From Fibrobacter sp. UBA4375 (GTDB lineage: Bacteria > Fibrobacterota > Fibrobacteria > Fibrobacterales > Fibrobacteraceae): 64,000 nucleotides of DNA. Of the stretch, positions 54,485 to 63,200 are shown in pieces. Within the stretch, counting starts at the first letter, position 1, and every line of letters begins with the position of its first letter. A program made the translations under genes and the position numbers. The stretch is from positions 1 through 64,000 of the forward strand of contig DGRZ01000008.1 of the NCBI GenBank assembly GCA_002391195.1. Reading direction: 5' to 3'. The notes beneath the pieces are model-generated. The model made no database searches. It was not told where the DNA came from and saw only the letters and a program-made list of their open reading frames with translations.

Positions 54485-56938
54485 ATGGGTTTTAATTTCC
54501 GAGGGCTGGCCTTTAAGCAGTCCATGATGATCTTGACGGCTATTACGGTCGTGTTTGGCTTGATTTTTGCCATTATGGGTCAAAAGACTCAGGATATACT
54601 GAACAAGATTACCATCGAAAACGGTGAGGAAACCAGCCGGGCCAATGTGAACTACATTGACAAGCTGTTCAATTCAGGGAAACTTGTGGGCGATGACATT
54701 GCAGAAACCCTAGGCAAGAGGAAAATGACCAAGGCCGATTTGGATACCTTCCTGTTGCATTCCCTTACCAACGCCCGTAACCTGATTCCCCAGATTGTGG
54801 CTGTGGTGCTGGCCTATGAACCTGGCATGGGCCCGGAAACTCCCAAGGGTGAATTTATGCGTCTTGCCCGCTTTACCGAAAACGAAATCCGCCTGGTTAC
54901 GGGAGCCAATTACCAGGACAAGGAATGGTATTCCAGCACCAAGGAAGGTAAGACCAGCCGTTGGCAGGAACCTTTTATTGGTGAGTTCGTTCCCGAACCC
55001 ATTGCCGTCTATACCGTCCCTATTTTCCAGAAGGATAAAAATGGCGATGATGTTTTGGCGGGCGTTCTGGCCGTCGATATGTCTATCGAGTTCCTTAAAG
55101 ACGAAATCGCGACGATTCCTGTTTCTAACGGGGGCTATGCCCTGATCACCTCGGAAAATAATGTGGCTGTCGCTTACCCTAAAAGCATTGCCCAAGGGAA
55201 AAGAAATCGTGAAATAGTGGTCAAGGAAATCCGCGGCAACAGCACCGTTGACTTTGACAGAAAAAATAGGGACCCAAGTGGGCTGTTTATGGGAACGGTG
55301 GCCGGCGGAGAAGAATCGGCCGTTTACTACACCAAAATCAACTCCAACAATTGGACCTTTATGGTGGTGTGGCCTGTCCAGAAGTTTTTGCAAGACCAGA
55401 GAGACACCCGCAAGCTTTTCTTGATACTTGCCCTGGGTGGTTATGGCGTTATTCTTGTCATCATCTTGCTGATTTCTTTCAGAGTGGCAAAGCCTCTCAA
55501 GGAGCTCGTTTTTGCGGCAAAGAAACTTGGCGGTGGAAATTTCGATGTGGATATTCCGAAGGTTTCTGGCCGTGACGAGGTGGCGGAATTTGCGACGGCT
55601 TTCTCGAATATGCTTTCTACGCTCAAGGCGCATATCGAAAAAGAGAAAGACATGAAACGGATTGAGCGGGAGCTGGACCTTGCCCGTAATATTCAGCTTT
55701 CCATGTTGCCCGGAGCCGAGCGCGACGAAAATTCCGAAGATGACCGCCATGAACTTGCCCCCTTCTTGCTCCCCGCAAAAGAAGTGGGAGGCGACTTCTA
55801 CGATTTCTTCAAGATAGACAACGACCATCTTTGCATTGTGGTGGGCGATGTTTCCGGAAAGGGCGTTGCAGCGGCTCTGTTCATGATGGTGGCTCGAATA
55901 ATCCTCCGTACCATGTCGAAGAACTTGAAGTCCGTAGTGGATGCCTTTAACAAGACGAATTATGCTCTGGCAAAGCGGAACAATTTGATGATGTTCGTGA
56001 CGGTCTGGGCGGGAATTATCGACCTGCGCACGGGACATGTGGAGTTTGCCTCTGCCGGCCACAATCCTCCTGCGGTTCGCCACGAAGATGGTTCGGTGGA
56101 GTTTATCCCTAGCCGCTCGGAACTGGTCATGGCGGCTATGGAAGATACTGTATATACCAAGCAGACCTATGACCTCAAGAAAGGCGATACCCTGTTCCTC
56201 TATACCGACGGCGTGACGGAAGCGACCAATGACAAGGATGAACTGTTCGGCAACGACAGGCTTCTGGATGCCTTGAAAAGGGGTGGCCGGCAGAACACTT
56301 CTGACACGTGCACGCAGGTCAAGAGGGAGCTGGACGGCTTTGTGCAGAAGGCTCCGCAGTTCGATGACATTACCATGCTTGCTGTTAAGTTCAACGGAAG
56401 CGACGAACCCGTATGGGAACGCTACGAAAAGACGGTGAACGTGGCCGAAAACGACAAGGGCGCTCTCAAGTCCTTTGTACAGGATATCCTCACGCCTATG
56501 GACGGGGCAAAGAAGATGCAGATGAAGGACGCCTGGGAACGTTACGAAAAGATTGTGGACGTTGTTCCCGAGAACCAGGATATTCTGACGGCCTTTGTTG
56601 AGGGAATCCTTGCTCCTATGGAAGGCTCCATGAAGTCCCAGATGCAAATCAATATCGCCATCGATGAAATCTACAGTAACATTGTCAAGTTCTCGGGTGC
56701 TAACGAGGTGACCTTGATTGTGGAAGTCCGAAAGGCGACGCTTTCGGCAAGGCTTACCTTTATCGACAACGGTAAGCCCTACGATCCTATCAAGCAGGCG
56801 GACCCTGACGTGACCCTGCCTCTTGAAGAAAGGGACATCGGAGGCCTCGGGATATTCATCGTGAAAAAGACCATGGATAGTGTCTGTTACCGCAGGAACG
56901 GCGACAAGAACGAACTGGCCATCACCAAGACTTTGTAA
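54485..56938 (+). CDS. Membrane sensor PP2C (SpoIIE-type) phosphatase with HAMP and anti-sigma-like kinase domain
   Basis: The protein has 817 aa. An N-terminal membrane segment (about residues 12-34), a periplasmic dCACHE-type sensor (about 50-300) and a second membrane segment (about 309-333) are followed by HAMP (to about 385), the linker RIERELDLARNIQLSMLP, and a PP2C/SpoIIE domain (about 405-640) with DFYDFFKIDNDHLCIVVGDVSGKG and TLFLYTDGVTEA. The C-terminus (about 690-817) is an HATPase_c of the RsbW type (IAIDEIYSNIVKFSG, ERDIGGLGIFIVKK). Residues 644-683 and 684-723 are a tandem duplication. With the STAS gene it forms a partner-switching system. Confidence 0.9.
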   Translation: MGFNFRGLAFKQSMMILTAITVVFGLIFAIMGQKTQDILNKITIENGEETSRANVNYIDKLFNSGKLVGDDIAETLGKRKMTKADLDTFLLHSLTNARNLIPQIVAVVLAYEPGMGPETPKGEFMRLARFTENEIRLVTGANYQDKEWYSSTKEGKTSRWQEPFIGEFVPEPIAVYTVPIFQKDKNGDDVLAGVLAVDMSIEFLKDEIATIPVSNGGYALITSENNVAVAYPKSIAQGKRNREIVVKEIRGNSTVDFDRKNRDPSGLFMGTVAGGEESAVYYTKINSNNWTFMVVWPVQKFLQDQRDTRKLFLILALGGYGVILVIILLISFRVAKPLKELVFAAKKLGGGNFDVDIPKVSGRDEVAEFATAFSNMLSTLKAHIEKEKDMKRIERELDLARNIQLSMLPGAERDENSEDDRHELAPFLLPAKEVGGDFYDFFKIDNDHLCIVVGDVSGKGVAAALFMMVARIILRTMSKNLKSVVDAFNKTNYALAKRNNLMMFVTVWAGIIDLRTGHVEFASAGHNPPAVRHEDGSVEFIPSRSELVMAAMEDTVYTKQTYDLKKGDTLFLYTDGVTEATNDKDELFGNDRLLDALKRGGRQNTSDTCTQVKRELDGFVQKAPQFDDITMLAVKFNGSDEPVWERYEKTVNVAENDKGALKSFVQDILTPMDGAKKMQMKDAWERYEKIVDVVPENQDILTAFVEGILAPMEGSMKSQMQINIAIDEIYSNIVKFSGANEVTLIVEVRKATLSARLTFIDNGKPYDPIKQADPDVTLPLEERDIGGLGIFIVKKTMDSVCYRRNGDKNELAITKTL
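56414..56653. repeat. 120-bp tandem duplication inside the phosphatase gene
   Basis: Two adjacent 120-base units (56414-56533 and 56534-56653) encode 40-residue copies that begin WERYEK and share 19 of 40 residues. The second runs into the HATPase domain. Confidence 0.85.
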
Positions 56939-56957
56939 CTAAAAAAGGAACAATCTT

Positions 56958-57254
56958 ATGCAGATTACCAAGACTACTGAAAACGATAAGCTGACCCTTG
57001 CCCTTGAAGGGCGCCTGGATACCTTGACGGCCCCGCTGCTGGAAGCGGAAGTCGTGGGCAAGCTGGACGGGGTGAAAACCCTGGTGTTTGATTTCCAGAA
57101 CCTGGCCTACGTTTCTTCGGCAGGACTCCGAATCCTGTTTATGGCCCAGAAGGTCATGAGCAAGCAGGGCCAGATGATTGTGAAGAACGTGAATTCCGAC
57201 ATTAACGACATTTTCAGGGTTACGGGTTTTAGCAATATCCTGACAATTGAATGA
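56958..57254 (+). CDS. STAS-domain anti-sigma factor antagonist
   Basis: The protein has 98 aa and is a single STAS domain. The conserved site LVFDFQNLAYVSSAGLRIL holds the phosphorylatable Ser (SSAG). It starts 19 bases after the phosphatase gene with AAAGGAAC upstream. The phosphatase gene encodes both a PP2C domain, which could remove the phosphate, and an RsbW-like domain, which could add it. No target sigma factor gene is next to it. Confidence 0.93.
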   Translation: MQITKTTENDKLTLALEGRLDTLTAPLLEAEVVGKLDGVKTLVFDFQNLAYVSSAGLRILFMAQKVMSKQGQMIVKNVNSDINDIFRVTGFSNILTIE

Positions 57255-57404
57255 GCCCTAGGGCGGCTCAGTGCGCCTTTGGGATTTCGTGGAAGTGGAT
57301 CTCGTCGTGCCAAATCTTTTGAAAAAAATGGCAGTTTTGGTGCTTGAACCGCAAACCGTCAGCACAGGCTTTCGTGAAAAAGAACGTCCTTCCCGTCATT
57401 TTCT

Positions 57405-57446
57405 TAATCCTAGACCCCTAATCCCTGGCCCCTAATTACTATCTTT
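57405..57446. repeat. Heptanucleotide array with promoter junction before the Na+ pump genes
   Basis: TAATCCT, AGACCCC, TAATCCC, TGGCCCC, TAATTAC, then TATCTTT (57440-57446) as the probable -10 box, all in phase. The remainder of the 245-base spacer 57255-57499 shows nothing further. Confidence 0.75.
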
Positions 57447-57499
57447 CCCCCCGTTGATTTTTATTAACAGTTCACTTAATTAAATGGACAGATTCCAAT

Positions 57500-58372
57500 A
57501 TGAACGAAACAGAACAACTCACAGCTGATTCCTCGGCCCAGGTTGTGGATTCTGCACCTCAGAATGCAGCAGTCGCAGCCGCCGTTGAAGCTGCTGAACA
57601 ACCGGCGCTTGTGGCAAGCGAACCTGTAGCACAGGTGAAGGGCAAGTTCGACGAACAGCTCGCTCTGATGCAGGCTTCCGATGCCGCCCAGGTGCAGGCC
57701 CAGCTCTCCATGCCCCACATGGACGATTCCATGGTCTACAAGATTGTGGAAACCCATGCTGGCAACCACGCCGTGCTTTACAAGACTTACGAACAGGCCG
57801 TGCTTGCCCGCGATGTTCGCGATTCCATCGAGAACGCCGCTGGCCACAAGGTGCTCCCCATCGCCAAGGCGAAGCTCGGGTCCACCTACTGCAAGGGCCA
57901 GTACTCCACCGAACAGGGCTGCAAGGGCGAAGCCGACACCTTCGGCATCGGCTCCCTGGTTGAATTCCAGGCCACGGGCCTCATAGTGGTGATGGTGGTG
58001 ATTATCGGTCTCACGGTGCTCTGCTACCTCATGAGCTTCATTATGGCGAAGCTGGGTCTCAACAAGACTAAGACTCCGGCACCTGCGGTCAAGGCAACTC
58101 CTGCTGCTGCCGCTGCGGCCCCGAAGACCATCGGCCCTGCCCACTGTGACTGGGACCCGAACGCAAAGAGCGTGCACCCGGGCTTCACCAACAAGCAGCT
58201 CCAGGCTTTCCTCGGCATTGCAGCCGTGGCCGCCCTGGAAGAACACCCCGGCATGACCAACGATCAGTTCCTTGCCCTGGTGACCGCCGCTGCAACCCAG
58301 GCCATTGGTCAGCCCTGCCGCGTGACCGCCTACAGAAACATTAACTCCCCTGCTTGGACGATTGTCAAGTAA
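57500..58372 (+). CDS. OadG-like gamma subunit of a Na+-translocating decarboxylase, extended
   Basis: The protein has 290 aa, much longer than usual OadG/MmdD (about 80-115 aa). The membrane segment ATGLIVVMVVIIGLTVLCYL (about residues 155-175) followed by an Ala/Pro-rich linker is the recognisable OadG part. It is preceded by about 150 residues with a pair of Cys (YCKGQYSTEQGCKG) and followed by a small C-terminal domain (FTNKQLQAFLGIAAVAAL and RVTAYRNINSPAWTIVK). Assignment depends partly on the next two genes. The subunit normally stabilises the complex and binds zinc. Confidence 0.75.
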   Translation: MNETEQLTADSSAQVVDSAPQNAAVAAAVEAAEQPALVASEPVAQVKGKFDEQLALMQASDAAQVQAQLSMPHMDDSMVYKIVETHAGNHAVLYKTYEQAVLARDVRDSIENAAGHKVLPIAKAKLGSTYCKGQYSTEQGCKGEADTFGIGSLVEFQATGLIVVMVVIIGLTVLCYLMSFIMAKLGLNKTKTPAPAVKATPAAAAAAPKTIGPAHCDWDPNAKSVHPGFTNKQLQAFLGIAAVAALEEHPGMTNDQFLALVTAAATQAIGQPCRVTAYRNINSPAWTIVK

Positions 58373-58418
58373 GGCAAACTTTTAAAACTCAACAGGCTTA
58401 AAGCCAGGAAAAATCAAA

Positions 58419-58778
58419 ATGAAGAAAACAGTCCGTATCAGTTTCGAAGGCAAGACCTACGACGTCGAAGTAGAAGTTCTTGATTCCGCCGTTGCCGCAG
58501 CTCCTGCTGCTCCCGTGGCCGCTGCCCCCGCTGCCGCTCCTGCCGCAGCCCCTGCCGCTGCCGGTGGTACCGAAGTGAAGTGCCCGCTGGCCGGTTCCGT
58601 GTTCAAGCTGAAGGTCAAGGTTGGCGATAAGGTTGAAGCCAATCAGGAAGTGGCTATCATCGAAGCCCTCAAGATGGAAAACCCGGTGGTGGCTCCTTGC
58701 GCCGGTACCGTGAACTCCATCGCCGTCAAGGAAACCGACACCGTCGTTGACGGTCAGACCCTCATGACCATTGCCTAA
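58419..58778 (+). CDS. Biotin carboxyl carrier protein of a Na+ pump decarboxylase
   Basis: The protein has 119 aa. A short N-terminal beta domain (VRISFEGKTYDVEVEV), an Ala/Pro hinge (about residues 28-48) and a biotinyl domain with the biotinylation site EALKMEN (Lys about 86) in place of EAMKMEN. The hinge allows the biotin to swing between the carboxyltransferase and the membrane beta subunit. Located between the gamma and beta genes, 46 and 13 bases away. Confidence 0.93.
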   Translation: MKKTVRISFEGKTYDVEVEVLDSAVAAAPAAPVAAAPAAAPAAAPAAAGGTEVKCPLAGSVFKLKVKVGDKVEANQEVAIIEALKMENPVVAPCAGTVNSIAVKETDTVVDGQTLMTIA

Positions 58779-58791
58779 GAGGTACCGCTAG

Positions 58792-59952
58792 ATGAGTTCA
58801 CTCTTAAATTCGGTCGTTGAGTTCGCAGGCGACACCGGATTCACATACGTCACCGGCCCTATGGTGATCATGTGGATCGTGAGTTTCGTCCTGATGTACT
58901 TGGCGATTGTCAAAAAGTACGAGCCGCTGCTGCTCTTGCCGATTTCCCTCGGTGCGCTGGCGGTGAATATCCCGAGTGCCGGTTTCTACGACGGCGGCTG
59001 GAGCATCGAAGGCATGTTCACGCCCACTGCCGGCCTCTACTACTACATCAGCCAGGGTATCCACCTGGAACTGTTCCCGCCCATCATCTTCTTGGGCGTG
59101 GGCGCCATGACGGACTTCGGACCGCTTATCGCCAACCCCCGCACGCTGCTTCTCGGCGGTGGCGCCCAGTTCGGCGTGTTCGCGACCATGTTCTGTGCCG
59201 TGGCTTTCGGTGGCTTTACTCTCGGTGAAGCGGCCTCCATCGGTATCATCGGCGGCGCCGACGGTCCCACCTCCATCTTCACTGCAAACAAACTCGCAAA
59301 GCACCTGATTGGACCTATCGCCGTGGCGGCCTACACCTACATGGCTCTCGTCCCGCTCATCCAGCCGCCTATCATGCGGCTCATGACCAACGACAAGGAA
59401 CGCAAGATCCGCATGAAGGCTCTCCGCCAGGTGAGCAAGGCCGAACGCATCGTGTTCGCCGTGATGGTGATGATCGTCTGCATCCTCGTGGTGCCCGATG
59501 CTTCTGCACTTATCATCATGCTCATGCTCGGCAACATCTTCAAGGAAGCCGGCGTCGTGGAACGCTTGGTGAAGACCTCTTCCAACGAGCTCATGAACAT
59601 CGTGACCATCTTCCTCGGTACTTCCGTGGGCCTCACGATGTCTGCCGACATCTTCCTGAAGCCGCAGACCCTCATGATTATCGCTATGGGCGTTGTCGCC
59701 TTCGGTTTCTCGACCGCTGCCGGCCTCTTCCTCGCGAAGATCATGAACTGGTGCTCCCCGAAGAACCCCGTGAACCCGCTCATCGGTTCTGCAGGCGTGT
59801 CCGCCGTGCCGATGGCTGCACGTGTTTCCCAGGTGGAAGGTGCCAAGTATGACCCGCAGAACTTCTTGCTGATGCACGCCATGGGACCCAACGTGGCTGG
59901 CGTTATCGGTACCGCAGTCTGCGCCGGTTACATGATTTCCAGACTCTCGTAG
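58792..59952 (+). CDS. Na+-translocating decarboxylase beta subunit (OadB/MmdB/GcdB)
   Basis: The protein has 386 aa with about ten membrane segments. The conserved regions are [23 protein letters not shown] and [19 protein letters not shown] (with the Asp essential for decarboxylation and Na+ transport), and, near the end, [16 protein letters not shown] and [22 protein letters not shown]. It decarboxylates carboxybiotin and exports Na+. The carboxyltransferase (alpha) gene is not in this cluster, so the substrate (oxaloacetate, methylmalonyl-CoA or glutaconyl-CoA) is not shown. Confidence 0.95.
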   Translation: MSSLLNSVVEFAGDTGFTYVTGPMVIMWIVSFVLMYLAIVKKYEPLLLLPISLGALAVNIPSAGFYDGGWSIEGMFTPTAGLYYYISQGIHLELFPPIIFLGVGAMTDFGPLIANPRTLLLGGGAQFGVFATMFCAVAFGGFTLGEAASIGIIGGADGPTSIFTANKLAKHLIGPIAVAAYTYMALVPLIQPPIMRLMTNDKERKIRMKALRQVSKAERIVFAVMVMIVCILVVPDASALIIMLMLGNIFKEAGVVERLVKTSSNELMNIVTIFLGTSVGLTMSADIFLKPQTLMIIAMGVVAFGFSTAAGLFLAKIMNWCSPKNPVNPLIGSAGVSAVPMAARVSQVEGAKYDPQNFLLMHAMGPNVAGVIGTAVCAGYMISRLS

Positions 59953-59974
59953 TCTAGGTGTCATGGCGAGCCTG

Positions 59975-59993
59975 CCCCGGGACAAGTCCGGGG
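59975..59993. repeat. REP-like palindrome after the beta subunit gene
   Basis: CCCCGG, GACAAGT, CCGGGG, similar to the other REP-like copies in the window, but without the ATGAC end. Confidence 0.5.
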
Positions 59994-60038
59994 TAAACTA
60001 TAGGGCGTGGCCATCACGGACCAACGTTACGCAAAGGA

Positions 60039-60071
60039 AAGCCCTCGGCAATTGCCGGGGGCTCCTTTTTG
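60039..60071 (+). terminator. Rho-independent terminator of the Na+ pump operon
   Basis: AGCCCTCGGC (60040-60049) and GCCGGGGGCT (60054-60063) with a 4-base loop, followed by CCTTTTTG. Confidence 0.9.
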
Positions 60072-60233
60072 TATTGGACCATTATTTCCGTCATAAAACA
60101 TTCACGGGCTCTTGATTTTATCTTTCAAAAATACCATACTGAAAGAAAATTCAGTGAAAAATAATTCAGTATAATGGGTTTTTATGTTTTTGGGCTGAAG
60201 GCTTTTCTGATTGATGTTTTCTAAATTAAGAAT

Positions 60234-63200
60234 ATGTGCGTGAAAATCCAAACATTTCTCGGTGTAGCCATATTGCTGTTCGTAGGCCAGTTGTTTGCGG
60301 CAAATGGTTTTATGGCGGGGGATGGCTCCTCTGAAAATCCATTTCAGATTGAAGATTACGAAGATTTGAAGGCCATAGGCAAGGGTGTTTACCTCTATTC
60401 CTCAAATTATGTTTTGACAGGCGATATTGATGCTTCGGCTTCAATGGACGAAATGTGTAATGAGGACGGTTGTAACGGCTTTGTTCCTATCGGTATGAAT
60501 AAAGACGCTACAGCTAGTACCATATTTGGGGGCGCGATTAACGGAGATAACCATACTATTTCCAATCTGACTATTTGGTTTCCTTGTGAGGCGAATGTCG
60601 CTTTTATTTCTTATTTGGGTGGCTCTGTTGCCAATTTGAATTTTGACCATATTCGTGTAACGGGACGCACAACGGGATTTGACCATGTTGCAGGTGTTGC
60701 TGCCAAACAGACGGGTTCCATCAGAAATGTGCATATAACGAATGGATTCGTATTGGGGCGAAGCTATGTCGGTGGCATTGCTGGTGAAGTCGTATCCCCT
60801 TCTGGAGGACAGGCTGTCCTCGAAGATGTGTCTTTTCAGGGAGAAATCAAGGGCTTGTGGGGGGTTGGTGGAATTGCAGGCAAATCAGACGTAGCGATTA
60901 ACCATGCCTCTGCTGATGTGAATATCATCGTCATGGAAAAAGGAGCCGGCGGAATTGTTGGATTTGGTGATGCGTATCTATCTCAGTCCCATGGTACGAT
61001 TACGCCTACAGAAGCGGGAGTAGACGAAGTAGGAGGAATCTCTGGAAACGGAACGGTTTATAGTTGTTTTTCCACAATGGATCTGATTCGTTCATCGGGC
61101 GTTTCTTTTGATGAAAAAATCGGTGGAATTGTTGGCAAGGGCGACGCCTATTTTTCTTATATCCATGGAACTGTTGAAGGAACGGATTATGTAGGAGGCC
61201 TTGTTGGAATGGGCAAGGTCGAAAACTCCTATGCAATAGGTACAGTACGTGGAAGTAAATATGTTGGCGGTGCTGTTGGTTCTGGTTCTGTTAGGTATTC
61301 TTATGCGGCTAGCGTAGTTCAAGGAGATGAGGCTGTTGGTGGGCTTGTGGGGAGTGTCTCGGGAAACAATGCGGTTGTAAGTTCGTATTGGAATGTTGAA
61401 ATTTCAGGCCTTGATGCTAGTGCGGGTGGGGTTGGTCTTTCAACGGCAGAAATGATGAGTTTTACATCGTTTGTGGATTGGAGTACCTTGGGTTATGATG
61501 AATATCACTATTGGGCAATTGACGAAGGCAGGTCTTTCCCCTATTTGGACATAAATCCATTTTCGAAAAAGTCGCAAGTTCCGATTGCCATTCCGACAGC
61601 TGCTGCAAAATGGCAAGAAAATCCGTTGGTCGCTTCACTTGTAGATGTGGATGGAGAACTTATTGGTAAGTGGCTTGGGTGGGCTCAAAGGAATAATTCT
61701 GGTGATTCCGGCGACAGTGACTCGCTTTATTACGGGTATAGGATTGGAGCGGTGAACGGGCGGGATACCGTTTGGGGAACATCTAGTTATATGGCGGTTC
61801 CGAATAAGATTGAAATTTCATCTTTTGCCCAACTTCAGAAAATCGGAAATCATATTGCATATCCACTTGAGGCAAATTATGAATTGACTGCGGATATTGA
61901 TGGTCTTGGTCAGAATTTTGAACCCATTGGTGACAGTGTTCATGCGTTTGTAGGTGTTTTTGATGGAAAAAAACATACTATCAGAAACCTACAGATAGGA
62001 AATGAAAAACGTGATTTTTCGGGCTTTTTTGGATATGCGCAAAATGCCGTGATTCAAAATTTGAAATTAATGAACGTGAAAGTTACAGGTTGTTGGTTCG
62101 TTGGAGCCATGGCGGGATCAACAAAGAATTCCGTAGTTACAAATGTGATTTCGCTCAATGGAGATGTGGAGGGCGAATCTTTTGTGGGCGGTTTGATTGG
62201 GGAAGCTGTTGGAGGGAATATTGCCATTGTTGCAACAACGGGAAATATCAAGGGTGATGATTATATTGGCGGAGTGGTTGGTGACTTGTCCGCTTCCATA
62301 AATGATGCCTTTTCCATCAATGTCATAAAAGGATATGAATATGTCGGCGGCGTTTTCGGTTATGTTGAATCTTATGCACCGATTGTTCGTCGTGTTTATT
62401 CTGCAAGTATGATTAAAGCTCCCGACGGACGAGGCCTGGCGGCGTCTGCGCTATATGTTGCTTTGGATCCGAGTACCTGTTTCTTTGATGGAACAGTAGC
62501 TCAGGTAGAAAGTGGTGGACTTCCGACAGCGAGTATGCTGAAGCAAGAAACATACAGTACATACGATTTTGATGCCGTATGGGAAATTCAGGAGGATATT
62601 TCATATCCGTATTTTAAGGGTATGGGTCAGATGGAGCCGGGAAAGCTTGATGATGATGGAACGGTAAATTTTCTTGCGGGTAAGGGAACAGAAAGAAATC
62701 CTTACCAAATTCACAATTATGAAGAACTTAAGTATATCGGAAAATACGAATACACTCTTGATAAGTATTACAAGTTAATGGGCAATATCGATGCATCTCT
62801 TTCAAAAAGGGAAAATTGCAATGCTGATGGCTCTATATGTAAGGGTTTTGAACCAATTGGTGAATTTAGTGGTGTTTTTATTGGCGATAATAAGATTATT
62901 GCGGGCTTGAATATTAACCGCTCTGATGAGGATTCTGTGGGCCTTTTTCGCGCACTTGCAAAAAAGGCTAGGGTGACTGGAATCGTTTTTGATACAACTT
63001 CTTACTTTGGCGAAGACTATACACGTGGTGACAGTAGTGATAAGGGCTTTGTTCGGGGCAAGAACTATGTTGGCACTCTTGCAGGCGTTGATAACGGAGC
63101 TGTAGTTGAGAATATTTTTGTAAAAAACGATGTCATGGGTGATAACTATGTTGGCTCTGTTGTTGGGAAAAAGACTTCGGGAACCATAGAAAGAAGTGCG

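Noticed and set aside
54710..56647. 645-residue open frame on the reverse strand across the PP2C phosphatase gene
   Set aside because: No ribosome site or domain; the forward gene is clear.
57255..57499. tRNA or small RNA in the spacer before the Na+ pump genes
   Set aside because: No cloverleaf or convincing hairpin with T run; only the heptad array and promoter box are supported.
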